64,000 nt of DNA. It comes from Blastocystis sp. Blastoise. Lineage: Eukaryota; Sar; Bigyra; Opalinata; Blastocystidae. The notes below the pieces were generated by a model. That model searched no databases, was not told the origin of the DNA, and saw only the letters and a program-made list of their open reading frames with translations. Within the stretch, counting starts at the first letter, position 1. Every line of letters starts with the position of its first letter. Location: NCBI GenBank assembly GCA_039096225.1, contig JBBPEB010000005.1, positions 491,501 to 555,500 on the forward strand, written 5' to 3'. A program made the position numbers and the translations under genes. Positions 15,849 to 27,358 of this stretch are shown piece by piece.

Positions 15849-16385
15849 ATGATTAAAAAATACGAATCAATGTTTAAAGAACAAAATTTTTCTAATATTT
15901 ATTCAACATTAGACCCCATTATTGTAGTATATGTCTTTAATATATGTTATTTAATTAATAAACACGTATAGGCATCTGATCATAGTGATAGACGAACAAA
16001 TCCGTTAACTTCAACAACAGCCAGTGGATTGCAGTATGCAGATGGAAAGCTAAGAACAAAGGTAGATGATTCCAACAATTGTAATGGGTTCTACAGAGTG
16101 ACTGATACTCCTAAATATATATTGTATAAAAATTTAATATTCGCTCAAATGAATGGCATTCCCAATGTGATAGACTCTTTGGATGAAGTTGAGATTTTTA
16201 TTCGTAAGTATAGTCATGATATGGGCTACTCATTAAGAGTAATCAGAAGTTCAAGTATGAACATTATTTATGGATGCCCAATTAAGATGTGCAACTTCGT
16301 TTGTGAATATAGATATGAAAAAGGTTCGTTTAATTTAGTCAAATATCACATACATGATACAAACGTATATATATCTATTTATTAG
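15849..16385 (+). CDS. MULE/FLYWCH-type zinc-finger DNA-binding protein, copy 1
   Basis: Exon 1 is 15849-15923 and exon 2 starts at 15972 and ends with TAG at 16385, about 160 residues in all. The C-terminal half contains GYSLRVIRSSSMNIIYGCPI, then KMCNFVCEYRYEKGSFNLVK and a final HIHDTN. This Cys-Cys-His-His spacing is typical of the WRKY/GCM1-like zinc finger at the N-terminus of Mutator-like transposases. No DDE catalytic domain follows: the reading frame stops and family-B element 1 begins 40 bp downstream. It is either a transposase truncated to its DNA-binding domain or a small domesticated DNA-binding protein. The protein is identical in copy 2 (51977-52513). Confidence 0.7.
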
Positions 16386-18483
16386 TATTAATTTATATTT
16401 TTTCTTCTTTATATATAATTAATATCCTTAATTTAGTTCTGCAAAAGTACGGTGTCTCACACACTTTCACCTTTATTGACTTTGTTATTAACTTTTATAA
16501 AATAAAAATAACATCATAAAATCCAGAACACAATTCTGAAAATGACTGTTAAAGAAATTTTTCAAAAACTCTAAATTTCTGGCTAAAAAACGGAAAAAAC
16601 CATTTTCGCACAAAATTTTAACCAAATCTATTGGATTATTTTTATTTTATCCAATATTTTTCATTTTTATAAAAACACTTATTTTTCGTTTTTCATTTTT
16701 TATTGTTTTCTTATTTTTCCTATATCACTTCACATACTCTATATTTATTTTTATAAAATTGACTTTTATTGACGGGTTAGTCTTATAAATAGTTTTGACG
16801 GGTGAATTTGTTTATATTTACAACTTGACAACATATCAATACACACATCACTAACTATAAACTCTAAAATGGTTTCAGTTGTTATGATACTGACCTCAAC
16901 TACTCTGAAACCACAATAATTCCTTTAAATAACAACAAAAGTCAAACTGATATCCGACACATTCCTTCTTTATAAACTTATTTGAGCTTTAATGTATTTA
17001 TTTAACTCTGTATCCGTCATAAATATGTTTTATATTTTAATAATATGTTTTAATAAGAAAATATTTGATAATAGAAATTTTGATGTTTTGATAGTATAGT
17101 TTGTTATTCGTCTTTCTCCTTGAGTTTTGGGTATTTTTTAAAAATAAAAGTATAATTATAATTAAGATAAGCTATTGCAGATACATATTTTTTATTTTAT
17201 CTAAATATTTAATATTGACTGAGAAACATTCATTTATATGAAAAACATAAAAATGAAAATTTTCAAAAAAGGGTATAGTTTGTTATTGTGATTTCTCAAT
17301 CAATTCTTAATAAAATAAAAAAGTTAGAACATATTTAGAAACTAGACATGTCATAGCAGATACATATTTTTCATTTTTTTAATTAATTGAAAACTCAGGT
17401 GACAAGAGTCAATAGTTGAACTCAATAAAAAATGACTTTCAAAAAATTTTCTTAAAAAGTTTTCATTTGTTTTTTGTTTATATTTTCATCATTAACAATT
17501 TTATTTGACATTTGACTTTATATTTAAAAACTACATACCAAAATAAACATATTTTACAATTTTATTTTGTTTTTAAAAGACTTTGACAACAGATCACCAG
17601 ACAATGTTAACTCAATAAACTCTTAAAACGTTTTAATACGTGTTCAGAACCACTCATAGACACTGTACGTGACTTATTTGAAAAAGTTAAGACAACATGT
17701 TGAACTGATACTGACAATGTTTGTCTTAAAAAGTTAGTTATGAGTCTTTATGAGTTGTATATGTCATAAATAAGCTTAAAATAAATAAATTTGTTTTTAA
17801 TTGTCTTTAATTAGTGAAATAAGTCGTTTAAAAAGTAGAAAGCATTTTGGATACTATAGTTTATTTTGACAATTTCTCCATCAATATTAATTTTTAAAAA
17901 ATAAATAAAACTTATTTATAAACTAGACAAACTATAGTTTATAAATTTATAAAAATATTATCAAAATATAAAATAACTTTTGAGATAAAAAATTATATAT
18001 GCAAAACATAAAAAAATTAATTTTTGAAAAAAGGGTATACTTTATAACATTAATTTCTCAGTCAATATTTAATTATTTTATATAATTTTAACAAATAAAT
18101 ATAGAGAATAACACATATTAATAATATAAATTTTAATATTTGAAATTAATAAAAAAATGAGTTCAGTAGAGTCAATAGTATAACATGTTAAAAAACTGAA
18201 AATTGAAAAATCATTTTTCTAAAAATTTTCTGAAAGTTGACAAATCAAATTCATATTTGACAAATAATTTTTATATATTTGTAAACTAGACCTTATATGT
18301 ATTGCATTTCTCAAAAAATTAGTCAAAAATAAGTTAGACGAGTGTATGAGTATATGCACATGTTGACTCATAATTTTGAAAAAAGTAGTTAAATATGTCC
18401 TAAACCACATATCAAAGCAATTCTATAAATATTATCACTTTATAATGAGTTTAAAGGGTAAAATAATTTTGAATTGTCTGTTT

Positions 18484-19240
18484 GACTGTCTTAAGTGAAG
18501 AGATTCAATACACTTTTTATAAAAATGAGTATTAGAGTGTTTAATGTTTATAATAATAAAAGAATTGTTTGAAATAAAGGTGGTTGTGTGTTTGACCAAA
18601 ATGTTAAAATGAGTCTATTTTTCTAAAATGGTTACAATAAGTATATATTGAGTGTTTTTAGAGTGTTTCATATTAAAATCTACAATAAATAAACATTTTA
18701 AGTTGTTCAAAAAATTATTTTTTTAGAATTACAATAGTTAAGTTAAGAGATTCAAGCTAATTTTTATAAAAATAATAAATAGACCTATTATAGAATATAA
18801 AATATTAAAAATTAGTTTAATTAAATGTGGTTGACTGTTTGATAGGAATGTTAAAATGGGTAAAAAGATTTCAATTGTTTCTAAAACCGTATAATATGTT
18901 TATTCTTTACTAAATACAAAATTATTATAGTTTAAAGAATGTTTTTTGTCTTTCAAAAGAACTCATTTTTTGTAATTGTGACTTTAAACAAAAGAGATTC
19001 AAGTTATTTTTTATAAATAAATATAACAAATTAAATATATGCGTATATGAATATAAAATTCGTTTTAATAAAAGTGAATGTGTGTATTTCAAAATGTTAA
19101 AGTCTTTTAGAGTTTTTTAAAAATAACTTATTTGTTGTATAAACTATATTTTATGTACAATAGGTAAAGTTTCCAGAGTATTTAAATCTATTTAGTTATG
19201 AAATGGAATGTAATTTTTGGTTTATATTTTTGTTTTTAGT
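18484..19240 (+). repeat. Degenerate ~247-bp tandem modules in family B
   Basis: AGATTCAA occurs at 18501, 18748 and 18995, each followed by a run like TTTTTATAAA. The spacing is 247 and 247 bp. The modules are diverged and carry no ORF. Similar modules occur in family A. Confidence 0.6.
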
Positions 19241-20424
19241 TTTTAGTTATGAAATGATTTTGATAACACTATAAAAATTGAATTAAACTTGAATTAATTA
19301 ATTTTAAATAATGAAAAGATAATTTCTCTAAAAATAATCTCTTTTACTTAAAACGAATAAATTCTATTAATGATAAATATTAAAATAAGACTCTAATTTT
19401 TTGTTTATTATATAAAGTAATAAATATCTTTTAATTATTAAGAGTACTTTTGTATTAATAATTCAAACTGAAATAGGTATAATAAAAGAAAAATTATAAT
19501 ATTTATCAAATAATATCAAGATATGATTACTATTTATATAATTAAACATTTATTAATAGGGAAAAGCTGTATAATAGAATTTCTAAAAAAATTATATAAT
19601 AGTATATATAAAAGGAAAGGATAAAATATAAAAAAACAAATAGATATCAAAATCATAATATTTTAAAAGTAAAACAAAACAATATATGAACAAAATAAAA
19701 AAGAATAAATAGTGTTTTTTTAGACAAGAGAATAAGCTATTTCTCACAATAACAATTATCATTACTATATATATGAGAATAGGCAAAAAAATTCCCATTG
19801 GTCAGTTTTTGGAAAATGCATTTGATTGGCTACTATATACTATAGTTTGTGGACACAACTCCTCTAAACTTACGGGGAGTTAATGTTTGGTTGAAACACA
19901 GTTCAATAGGATATAACATGTAGTTGTGCACCATATATTTGGTTAAGCGATATTGTTTATAATTAAAAAGTTATTAATAAAAGAACAGAAAACATGATTT
20001 TTGAGTCGTTTTTGATTGGCTCTTTGGGATCATCCCGATAAAAATTGTTGACCAGACAATTGAAAAATAAACATGGGGTAAACTTGATTTTTTATCAATC
20101 CCACAATATACGTTATCCGTGTTTATTCTCTATATTTATCTATTTTTTAATACTTTTTCATATTGAACACGTGAGGCCTTAACGGTCAAATTTAGATTGT
20201 CAATTTGACATCATATTCTGATTCAGGAGGTCGAAAAACCTAGGTGTACCAATTTTTAGCTCCTGAGGACGATTTTTGAGTGATCGATATTTTCATCGAT
20301 CTTCTTATAATCGACTAATATTACAGTATTGTAATTAATAGGTCCTCAAACTACTATAGTTAAAACAAAGTCTTAAAATAACGAGTTTAAAAGTGACAAT
20401 TTTGAAAAATGTGAATTAAGTGGT

Positions 20425-21300
20425 CTTAGAGGATAAGATTCAATATAATGACTTTTGTTTAGTAAACTAGAGATAATACTCTATTCTATGTTAAAAGGAG
20501 AGTCAAAATTATGAAGGTCAAAGTGTATGACCAAATGACAAAATGTGTCTTAAAAAGTAAAAGGGTTTCTATATGTGTATAGAATCATATATTAAGTATA
20601 TTCTATGAATAAGAGCTTTAAATAAATAGTTTAAGGTTGTCAAATTCAAAAGAATGTGTAAAACATAGTCTTAAACTATGAATAAAAAATTTATAGATTT
20701 TAATTAGTGTACAGCTGTAGTAGCTCTACAACATATCAAAAGTACAAAGAAAATAATTTTTAGAGAGTGGATGTGTGAAGGGTTGTGAGAGTCTTTTTAA
20801 AAATATTTTTACTTCAGTTTGAGCAAAATCGTGTTTTTGGAACACTGTAGAAAAATTAACTTCAAAAATCAACTCTAAGGGTCTTAATTTTTAAAAATGT
20901 GAAAATGTTTGACTTAGAGGACGAGATTCAAAATTCCATCTCACTTTCATATAACTAGACCACACACTCTATATTATATCAAAAGGAGGGACGAAAATAT
21001 TTTGGTCAAAGTAAATGAGCAAATGCAAAAGGTTTATAAAATGTTTTAAAGTGATGACCAATGTGTAGCTATGGTCTTATTAAGTATAGTGTGTAAATAT
21101 TAGCTTATAAAAATGATTTCAAGTGTGTAAACTTTTCATAATGTGTCAAAAAGGGTCTTTAAGAAAGAGATTCAAAACATTTACTTTTATTTAATAAATT
21201 GTATAATAAACTCTATACTATATCAAAAGACTGAAAGAAATTATTTTGATATAGTGGATCTTGAATGGGTAAAGTCTCTTTAAAAGTTATATTTTTGAGT
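20425..21300 (+). repeat. Degenerate ~245-bp modules in family A
   Basis: AGATT-containing anchors occur at 20436, 20695, 20924 and 21168 (spacing 259, 229, 244). Each is followed after about 40-60 bp by a CTCTAnnnTATnTnAAAAG-like block. The modules repeat in the other family-A copies. Confidence 0.55.
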
Positions 21301-21698
21301 TATTTGTGTTTAAAATCATTAGTTGAAATTAATATAAAAATATTAACTTTTTAAATAATGTTTTAGTTGTCAAAGTGAAAATGAATGTTGACTTTGTTAT
21401 ACTTAAAACTTCAAAATTCTTTTAAAAATTATTAAAATGAGTTAAAATTATTTTATTATGCTTATTTAAATGAATTTTATGAATTAAAAATACTTCAAAG
21501 TACTTCACATTGTTACTCATTTCTGAAGTTATTGACTTTAAAACTCAAAAAAAGCTTTAAACAGTTGTATAATTATTAATAATGTCAAAATTGATTTAGA
21601 AAATAATTTTTTATAATGAATATAACTCAAAACGTTGTTTTTTATTTAAAATAATTTCTTCTTTATTTTTATATATTATTGAAAAAGTATAATAGATT

Positions 21699-21764
21699 CT
21701 TATATCAGGAATTGAACCTGATTACAATTATTTATTGATTATAACTCTCCATGTAGAGTATAAG
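21699..21764 (-). ncRNA. 66-nt four-armed tRNA-like module, copy 1
   Basis: Read on the minus strand, a 6-bp acceptor-like stem (CTTATA/TATAAG) encloses three arms. These are a D-like arm (CTCT/AGAG), a 7-bp anticodon-like stem (TTATAAT/ATTGTAA, one G-T pair) and a T arm (TCAGG-TTCAATT-CCTGA). The T loop fits TTCRANY and the B box GGTTCAANNCC. There is almost no variable loop, so this is not a normal tRNA. It lies about 170 bp from the Helitron hairpin. Confidence 0.6.
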
Positions 21765-21932
21765 AAATAAATAATAAATGATTAATAATAAATAATAATA
21801 AATAATAATAAATAAATAATAAATAATTAATAATAAATAAATAATTAACAATAAATAATAAACAATAAAAAATAAACAATATATAAAAATAATGAAGGAT
21901 ACTAAAAAACTAAACACACATATTTTCATGCA

Positions 21933-21979
21933 GCCGCGGTCCGGGGCCGTTAGGCACTGGACCTGCGGCGTGACCCTAG
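21933..21979 (+). terminator. Helitron 3' hairpin and CTAG terminus, copy 1
   Basis: GC-rich arms GCCGCGGTCC and GGACCTGCGGC close a stem, followed six bases later by CTAG. In Helitrons this structure marks the end of the replicated strand. Confidence 0.85.
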
Positions 21980-22191
21980 TATAGAATAATTCAAATAAAA
22001 CATAAATATTTAAAGGTAGGGTAAAAGTGATAATAATATGTTTTAAAAGAAAAAGTATTTTATAATCATATTGATATTATTTAAAATACTAACTATTTAT
22101 AAAACGATATGAATTGATAAAATACATAGAGAGTTATAAATGAAATAACAAAGAAAAGTGAATTAATATTGAAAACTATAAACTAAATAGA

Positions 22192-22287
22192 AATAGAAAT
22201 AGAAATAGAAATAGAAATAAAAATAGAAATAGAAATAGAAATAGAAATAGAAATAAAAATAGAAATAGAAATAGAAATAGAAATAAG
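22192..22287. repeat. (AAATAG)n hexamer array in family B copy 1
   Basis: About 16 hexamers with a few AAATAA variants. The matching array in copy 2 (56093-56278) is about twice as long and perfect. Confidence 0.9.
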
Positions 22288-22650
22288 ATCAAAAATAAAA
22301 CACAAGAGTTAATTAATTATCATTGATAAACAATAAATATATATAATCAATAATAAAAATGGCTAAAAAGAATATTAAAAAAAAAAGGAAATAATACTCA
22401 AAAACATATAGAATGTTAAGTAAGAATTATCAATATGTATGAATTAAATTATTTAAAATACTAAATTGAAAATTAAGATTAGAAGATAACAATTAAAAGC
22501 AATTGAAATAATATTTTATAAAATATGAAATAGTTTTAATCCTAAAAAAAAATAAAAACAGAAATGAATAACAAAAACATAAGAATAAATATTCATTTTT
22601 TAAAATTCAATGTAAGATATAACAATTGAGAGATAATAATTATCTAAACT

Positions 22651-22687
22651 CAAGCGTAGGCTGGCGTAGCCAGTCGTGAAACGCTTG
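22651..22687 (+). terminator. Family-B 3' hairpin, copy 1
   Basis: The outer stem is CAAGCGT/ACGCTTG and the inner stem CTGGC/GCCAG with loop GTA. It is identical at 56644-56680, and homology between the duplicated segments ends here. Confidence 0.7.
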
Positions 22688-22689
22688 TT

Positions 22690-22859
22690 TTATATTATTA
22701 TATATTATTATATATATTTTTATATTATTATATATAATTTTATATATTTTATATTATTATATATTATTATATATTATTATATATTATTATATATTACTAT
22801 ATATTACTATATATTATTATATATTATTATATATTACTATATATTACTATATATTATTA
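22690..22859. repeat. TATATTATTA/TATATTACTA microsatellite, left half
   Basis: This array resumes at 29443-29522 on the other side of the 6.6-kb element, so the element inserted into one AT microsatellite and split it. Confidence 0.75.
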
Positions 22860-23090
22860 CTAGGGTCACGCCGCAGGTCCGGGGCCTAACGGCACCGGAC
22901 CGCGGCTGCAATGAATAATAAGTGTTTGGTTTTTATACAATTTCTTTCCTTATTATCTATAATATATTATATATTATATATTATATATTATATATTATAT
23001 AATATGTATTATTTATTAAATATTATCTATTAGATGTTACTTATTATATATAATATATTATATATATTATACATTATTTTAATAAAACTT

Positions 23091-23156
23091 CTTATACTCT
23101 ATATGGAGAGTAACAATCATTTATTGATTGTTATCAGGTTCAATTCCTGATATAAG
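23091..23156 (+). ncRNA. 66-nt tRNA-like module, copy 2
   Basis: Acceptor stem CTTATA/TATAAG, D-like arm CTCT/AGAG, 7-bp stem AACAATC/GATTGTT with loop ATTTATT, T arm TCAGG-TTCAATT-CCTGA. If read as an anticodon loop it would be UUA, but the base 3' of it is T rather than a purine. Orientation is opposite to the host element, as in the other Helitron copies. Confidence 0.6.
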
Positions 23157-23159
23157 AAT

Positions 23160-24420
23160 TAAATAGATTATTTAAATAATATCTGAAAAACTAAAAACAA
23201 AAAAAAATATATAAATTCTTGTTTGATTCATTATATTTGTTATTTATTTTTTTTTAAATATATTTTGTATTTATAAATAGTTTAGTTACTTTTTTAATCA
23301 TTATGGAATTTCTAAAGCTAATAAATCTCGAAATGGGTCACAATGTGAAGTATTGAAAAATATTTTTATTTTATTAAATTAATTTAAATAGATTAGAATA
23401 AAGTAGTTTAAACTATTTTTAACCATTTCATAAAACTAAAACAAATTTAACACAACAATATCAACATTTATTTTCACATTAACGACTTAAACACATAGTT
23501 TTAGAATTAATATTAATGAAATCAATCTAAATAGAATTTTTATACATAACAGTATCAACAATATCGCTTTTAGAGAGACTTTACCATTTCGATATCCACT
23601 GTATCAAAATCGTTTTAGACATAACTTTCACACAGTATAGATCTCATTGTATTATTTATTAATTATAGTTTAATGTCTTGAATCTCTGACCTCATGACGC
23701 TTTTTAATACATTTTGAAAAATTGACACACTTATAGTTAATTTAAAACTCTAATATTTAAACACTATACTCAACATAACTCTATCAATACATTAGTTACC
23801 ATTTTAACACTCTTTATAAACATTTTACATTTGGTCATACACTTTTTCAAGAGTATTTTTGTCACTTCTTTTAATATAATTTAGACTATAGTTCATAGTT
23901 TGATAAATAAAATGTTTTATATTGAATCTCGTCCGTTGAGTAACTTATTTCTACATTTAAAAAAATAAACCCCTTTAAACTTGTTTTTAAAAGTCAAAAT
24001 TTTCATAGTATAATAAAAACACAATTTTAAACAAAGAAGCTAACTCTTTAAAATTTCTAGACAACTCAAACACATTGTTAATTAACTTTTCAAAAATGAA
24101 ATTCTCTTAATTTTTAATATGTTGTAGAATTTAGCTTAGTGTATATTAAATCATTTTTTAGAATTTCGAATCTCTTAGTTTAAGAACCCCTTTTTACAAT
24201 TTTTTAAATTTTACAACCTTAAACTTACTTTTATGACTTTATATTTACACAATAATATATATATGCAAGATGAATTAGTGGAGAAAAACAAAACTTAAAT
24301 ATCTCAATCATTGACAGTATTAAATCAGTTATACTATATAAAGTTAAAAGTGGACAATAGATATTTTAAATTAAATTGAATCCAAACATTTAAAAACTTG
24401 ACACTATTTAATATATTAAG
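23160..24420 (-). repeat. Partial second family-A body within the composite element
   Basis: On the minus strand this region has the family-A modules: an ACGAGATTCAA anchor near 23935, a TATATTAAAAG-like block near 23880, and AAGTGTATGACCAAATG near 23840. It has no ORF and lacks the family-A 5' end. Confidence 0.6.
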
Positions 24421-24689
24421 TAATTGAAGAATTATCTTAATAGTCGACACAATTTAAATAAAAAAAAAAAAAAAGAAAAAGAACAAAACAAAAATAGAAC
24501 AAAAGAAAACATTTAAATATAGAATAGCTAAAACGATAACAACAGCATAAATAAATAAATAATATAAAGAAAGCAGATAATAGAAAGCTATTAAATGTGA
24601 AAAATAATAATAATAATAAGCAAAAGAAAAAGAAAAAGAACTAAAAAAAAAAAATCTAAACATAACCATAACACTAAGAGAACCTATAT

Positions 24690-26016
24690 AGATAAAAGAT
24701 ATATATATATATAATAAGAGATAGTATAATAAATATATCTAACATATATATATATACCTTCAGTATTAAAAACTATTCACACCATCACTATATAGATATA
24801 AGATATAGATATATTAAAAGAAATATTATAAATATTTGTTATATATATATATATATATATATACCTTTAGATACATTTTTATTATTAAAATGAAAGCTAA
24901 CATTAGGGTGATAAGATCCCCTATTAGAAAAGACACCTATATATAATATAATAAATGATAAAATATATATAAACAATAAATATATATATATACCTTCTAA
25001 AGAAGGAACAGAGGAAACACCATGATATCTTAACTGACTTGAAGAACCTATATATAATGAAAAGATAATTAATAAATCAAAAAAAAAAGAAAGGAAGAAA
25101 TAAGAATATACCTGTATCATTATTACCATTAATCCAAGACTCCATAAGAAAAGAACGACCTATATAAGATAAAAATAATAATAAACTAAATTAAATTTAA
25201 AAAGTAGACATACCTTCATCATTAATACGTTCAGCAACTACAACCACAACAGTAGAATAACCTATAAAGAAACAGTAATAGACAAATAATAAATAAAAAA
25301 AAATAATAATAAATGAATGACAATATATATATACCTTTAATATCATATGAGCAGTCTACCTGATCACCAACAACATCCATAGCAACATTTACATCAATAA
25401 AACAAACCTATATATATAAAAGTAAAAAAAGAAAAATAAATGAATGACAACATACCTTCAACACCACACAGACATCTATTATCAACATCACTGTTAACAT
25501 GTACAACAACTGAAGAACCTATATATATAGAAATAATAAAAAAATAATAATAAAATATAAAAAAAAAAAAATAAATGATTGGTAACATACCATCTATAAA
25601 GCAAGAAGAACCTACATCAACACCGATATCACTATTGGAATCACTTACAATAACAGAAGAACCTATATATAAAGAAAAGTTAAAAAAATAAAAACAAATC
25701 ATTGACAACATACCTTCACAGTTAGCATAACAGGCAACACCACCACCTCTGTATGATACAAATAACATAGAACAACCTAAAATAATATAATAAATAATTA
25801 ATAAAAAAAGAAATGGAAAATATATACCTTTAAGACCATCAGAGCAAGTACCACCAAGACTAAGAACATACATAACTGGATTCTATTGAGTAGAAGAACC
25901 TAAATATGAATACTAATAACAAATAGATACAATATACCTGATTTTCTTTGAAATATAAATTATTTTTTATTTCCAGACCTCCACCTTGAAGCAATTTTGT
26001 TGTTCTTAGACATCAT
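24690..26016 (-). pseudogene. Mini-exon gene carried as Helitron cargo (possibly decayed)
   Basis: About eleven short exons (about 46-73 nt) alternate with introns of similar size beginning gtat and ending tatag. Nearly all exons begin GTTCTTC, GTTATTC or GTCGTTC after the acceptor and end G before the donor, so they are symmetric phase-1 cassettes. Encoded segments include GCSMLFVSYRGGGVACYANC, SSVIVSDSNSDIGVDVGSSC, SSVVVHVNSDVDNRCLCGV, GYSTVVVVAERINDE, GRSFLMESWINGNNDT and SSSQLRYHGVSSVPSLE. Possible starts are MMSKNNKIASRWR at 26016 or MYVLSLGGTC at 25873. Against an intact gene, the first full exon has an in-frame TAG upstream of MYVL. The exon near 25410-25340 only reads through in another phase, and the exon near 24785 has a TGA. 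No family is recognised. Confidence 0.5.
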
Positions 26017-26019
26017 AAT

Positions 26020-26680
26020 TAATAATTTAATATATAAATGAGTATTAGATTATGTATTTAACAATCCTATTTCATTTGAATTAATAAATATAATAGGGTC
26101 TATTTTTAAAATATGCTTCTTAAAACATAATAGAAATCAAAAATAGCCTTAATTTTTCATTGATTTTATTACAAAAGTAATAATTGGGTCATTCTGGTTT
26201 AAAATCATTTTGGGTACCCAAAAAACATAGTTCTTTACTCTTTTTTAAATATTTTATTGTATTGATTGACTTAGTGTGTTTTATTTATTTATTTAAAGTT
26301 ATTTAACTTAGTATTATATTTATCTATTTATATACTAATTTATTTATTTAAAATAATACACTTCTTTATAGGATTCTCTTGTATTTGCCTTGGTTGTCAT
26401 GGTTAGTGGTTCTTGAAGTGGTCCTGGTTAAATGAAATGGTTTATTTAGTGTCAGGTATATAAATATATATATTTTTTATAATATTTCATTTTTAATTCA
26501 TTTGTTTCTTTAATTGTTTCTTTTTTTATTATCTTTTTGGTTTATATTTTCTTTATATATAATTAATCAATAGATTATTAGTTATTTTTATTCTATAGGG
26601 AAGAAAATGTAACTGATGTGTGTGTTATACTCTTCGTTTTTTCATGTCTTTCTTTTAAATCTGTGGTTTCAGGTTGATTT
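26020..26680. other. Cargo spacer without recognised gene
   Basis: This is AT-rich DNA with short TTTA runs. I see no supported exon. It is not similar to the family-A bodies on either side, so it belongs to the captured part. Confidence 0.5.
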
Positions 26681-26689
26681 ATATGTATA

Positions 26690-26788
26690 TATTTATATTT
26701 TATTTATTATTTTTGTTATTTATTGTTTCTTTATTTATTTATATTTTATTTATTAAATTTATTTTATTTATTTATTTATTTATTTATT

Positions 26789-26831
<43 letters not shown>

Positions 26832-26940
26832 TTATATTTATTATATTTATATGTTTATTTATTTATTATTATTTATTTATTTTATATGTTTATTTATTTA
26901 TTTTTAATATTTATTTATGTATTTATTAATTATTTATATT
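26690..26940. repeat. TTTA tetranucleotide repeats
   Basis: Imperfect (TTTA)n with TATTTA variants. The long hydrophobic ORFs over it are repeat translations. Confidence 0.85.
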
Positions 26941-26984
26941 ATCTTTTTTATATGTTTTCTATTTTATATAGGTTTAAAATCTTC

Positions 26985-27358
26985 TTATTCTTTTTTTTCT
27001 TCTTTCTTCTTCCTTCTTACTTCTTTCTCATTCTTTCTACTTCCTATTTCCTTCTTCATTCCTTCTTCCTTCTTCCTATTTCCTTCTCCATTCATGCTTC
27101 CTTCTTCCTATTTCATTCTTCATTCATGCTTCCTACTTCCTACTTCCTACTTCCTTCTTCCTTCTTCCTCATCTTTGATTCTTCTTACTTACTTCTTCTT
27201 CATTCTGGATTCTTCCTTCTTCCTCATCCTTCCTTATTCTTACTTCTTCTTACTTCCTTCTTTCTCATCCTTCTTCCTCATCCTTCCTTATTCTTACTTC
27301 TTCTTCCTAATCCTTCCTACTTCCTTCTTCCTCATCCTTCCACTTCATTTCCTTCTTA
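26985..27358. repeat. 370-bp polypyrimidine tract
   Basis: The plus strand is almost entirely C and T with units such as CTTCTTC and CTACTTCCT and occasional ATCC/ATTC. It lies between the tRNA-like module and the mini-exon gene inside the composite Helitron. Strand asymmetry of this kind is unique in the window. Confidence 0.85.

Larger units (their letters stand above)
19759..21979 (+). mobile_element. Family-A Helitron, non-autonomous, copy 1 (2221 bp)
   Basis: It starts TCATTACTATATATATGAG and ends GACCCTAG. It sits between ATTA and TATAG, that is between A and T. The duplicated locus at about 55886 has the empty site ...AATTATATAGACTAATTC, so both ends are fixed and no target duplication was made. 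A GC-rich hairpin (about 21933-21970, arms GCCGCGGTCC / GGACCTGCGGC) lies just before CTAG. TC...CTRR, a 3' hairpin and A^T insertion are the defining features of Helitrons. No Rep or helicase ORF is present. The 5' 300 bp carry several ATTGG motifs and a CAGGAG/CTCCTG inverted repeat. A 66-nt tRNA-like module lies near the 3' end. Confidence 0.92.
8197..22687 (+). repeat. Segmental duplication, copy 1
   Basis: This segment recurs at 41890-56680 in the same orientation. The shared start is AAAAGTCAATTTTGATTCCC, just upstream of the NSUN6-like gene. The shared end is the hairpin closing family-B element 1. The left part (8.2-11.1 kb, GT61) is clearly diverged between copies. The middle (about 11.5-18.2 kb) is almost identical, and the last part shows moderate divergence. 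Copy 1 carries a 2.2-kb Helitron at 19759 that copy 2 lacks. Confidence 0.9.
16425..22687 (+). mobile_element. Family-B rolling-circle-like element, copy 1 (interrupted)
   Basis: It begins TCCTTAATTTAGTTCTGC, a sequence found again at 52553 and 57227 with different flanks beyond seven bases. It ends at 22687 with a compact hairpin: CAAGCGT pairs with ACGCTTG and encloses CTGGC-GTA-GCCAG. Homology with copy 2 stops there. The TC start and terminal hairpin suggest a rolling-circle element, but the end is not CTRR, so it may be Helentron/Helitron2-like. The interior has no long ORF and carries 'AGATTCAA' modules at about 247-bp spacing (18501, 18748, 18995). A family-A Helitron is nested at 19759-21979. 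Without it the element is about 4.0 kb. Confidence 0.6.

Noticed and set aside
22676-22918. 80-residue ORF across the Helitron 3' end
   Set aside because: It joins a microsatellite to the reverse complement of the Helitron hairpin; it is not a gene.
23091-23156. Functional tRNA with anticodon UUA (suppressor of UAA)
   Set aside because: The middle loop varies from 5 to 9 nt between copies, the variable arm is missing, the base after the putative anticodon is T, and it sits in mobile elements. I call it tRNA-like only.
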